Shown: positions 6,696-7,234 of the stretch, piece after piece
Layout of the letters: every line of letters begins with the position of its first letter
Position numbering within the stretch: position 1 is the stretch's first letter
From: Pseudodesulfovibrio sp.
Lineage (GTDB): Bacteria; Desulfobacterota; Desulfovibrionia; Desulfovibrionales; Desulfovibrionaceae
DNA length: 7,234 nt
Assembly (NCBI GenBank): GCA_022712815.1
Contig: JAFLJW010000463.1
Location: 1 to 7,234 of the forward strand
Direction: 5' to 3'
Notes under the pieces: generated by a model
Seen by the model: only the letters and a program-made list of their open reading frames with translations
Database searches by the model: none
What the model was told of the DNA's origin: nothing
Translations under genes and position numbers: made by a program

Positions 6696-7234
6696 TTACT
6701 CGGCTTCTTGCAGGCCAAGATTTTTTTCGCCCATGGCAACGTACAGGGTGGATATGGCGGTGCCATAATCTGCCAAAGCCTGCGAGAGTTGAGCTTCACT
6801 GATGGTCAACCGGGACTGTGCATTCAGCACATCGGTGTTGGTTCCGACCTGAGCCTGATACCGTGCGACAGCCATGCGGTACGCTTCCTCGGCTGCTTCA
6901 ACGGACTTCTGGGCAACGAGGATACGATCAGCGGCTTCATTTATATTCAAGATAGCCGTCTTGACCTCAAATCCCGCATTGAGGCGAGTAGCCTCAAGCT
7001 GAGCCTCGACCTGCTTCACGGTCTCTTCATACTTCTTATAGTCGTAGTAATCAGCACCCCATTCAAATATGGTCATGGATGCCTTAACACCGACAGTCCA
7101 GTACTCACTGGCAGACTGGGAATACGAACCGCCGCCATTCAATCCGGCATCGATTCCTTTATTGTAATAGTTCCAATCCGCATCAACCGAAGGATAAAAA
7201 CTGCTTGCGGCAATGGTCGTATCTTTCTGGGCAA
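6696..7234 (-). CDS. TolC-family outer membrane efflux protein (partial, N-terminus off the window)
   Basis: Trimeric outer-membrane channel with a long periplasmic alpha-helical barrel, serving as the exit duct of tripartite efflux pumps or type I secretion. The C-terminal 179 codons or so are visible and the frame is open to the right edge. Near the edge, AASSFYPSVDADWNYY is the family's strand-entry pattern, with alternating small and aromatic residues. After a membrane-strand section rich in Gly, Ser and Tyr comes WTVGVKASMTIFEWGADYYD, typical of the start of the second OEP repeat, and then two long amphipathic helices. YQAQVGTNTDVLNAQSRLT is the highly conserved turn-and-helix motif of the family, followed by the closing helix ending LYVAMGEKNLG. 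No C-terminal extension is present. It heads a minus-strand operon with the small dual-CXXC gene (4-base gap) and the lytic transglycosylase. The matching inner-membrane pump and adaptor, if any, would lie outside the window. Confidence 0.93.
   Translation of the reverse strand, partial: AQKDTTIAASSFYPSVDADWNYYNKGIDAGLNGGGSYSQSASEYWTVGVKASMTIFEWGADYYDYKKYEETVKQVEAQLEATRLNAGFEVKTAILNINEAADRILVAQKSVEAAEEAYRMAVARYQAQVGTNTDVLNAQSRLTISEAQLSQALADYGTAISTLYVAMGEKNLGLQEAE

Overview
The window looks like chromosome from a sulfate-reducing deltaproteobacterium of the Desulfovibrionaceae type (Desulfovibrio or Pseudodesulfovibrio-like). This rests on the protein styles (a cytosolic TPR protein with a zinc knuckle, a small dual-CXXC protein, the two glycosyltransferases) and a GC content that looks near one half by eye. 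It is an inference from remembered families, not a search result. Coding density is very high; no gap exceeds about 85 bases. I see no rRNA, tRNA, CRISPR array, insertion sequence or integrase.

Layout, left to right. (1) The left edge holds most of gpmA (2,3-bisphosphoglycerate-dependent phosphoglycerate mutase) on the minus strand, running off the edge. It has an excellent ribosome binding site. (2) Upstream of it, also on the minus strand, is a large 885-residue protein of unknown function. It has an unrecognised N-terminal half, a retroviral-type CCHC zinc knuckle, about four TPR repeats, a long helical region and a C-terminal pair of membrane segments. (3) A minus-strand family 2 glycosyltransferase and a plus-strand GT4-type glycosyltransferase diverge from a 72-base spacer. 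Both probably build a surface or LPS-type glycan. (4) The plus-strand glycosyltransferase converges with a minus-strand MltB-like lytic transglycosylase; only 5 bases separate their stop codons. (5) The right edge is a tight minus-strand operon: the C-terminal part of a TolC-family outer-membrane channel, a 68-residue dual-CXXC (zinc-ribbon-like) protein, and the lytic transglycosylase, with gaps of 4 and 19 bases.

The two glycosyltransferases and the TolC/transglycosylase operon all point to cell-envelope work. gpmA is central glycolysis and is probably adjacent by chance or by genome history. The most interesting items are the zinc-knuckle/TPR/membrane protein, which combines parts rarely seen together in bacteria, and the small dual-CXXC protein wedged between an efflux channel and a peptidoglycan lyase. 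I did not find an obvious defence, mobile or biosynthetic system.
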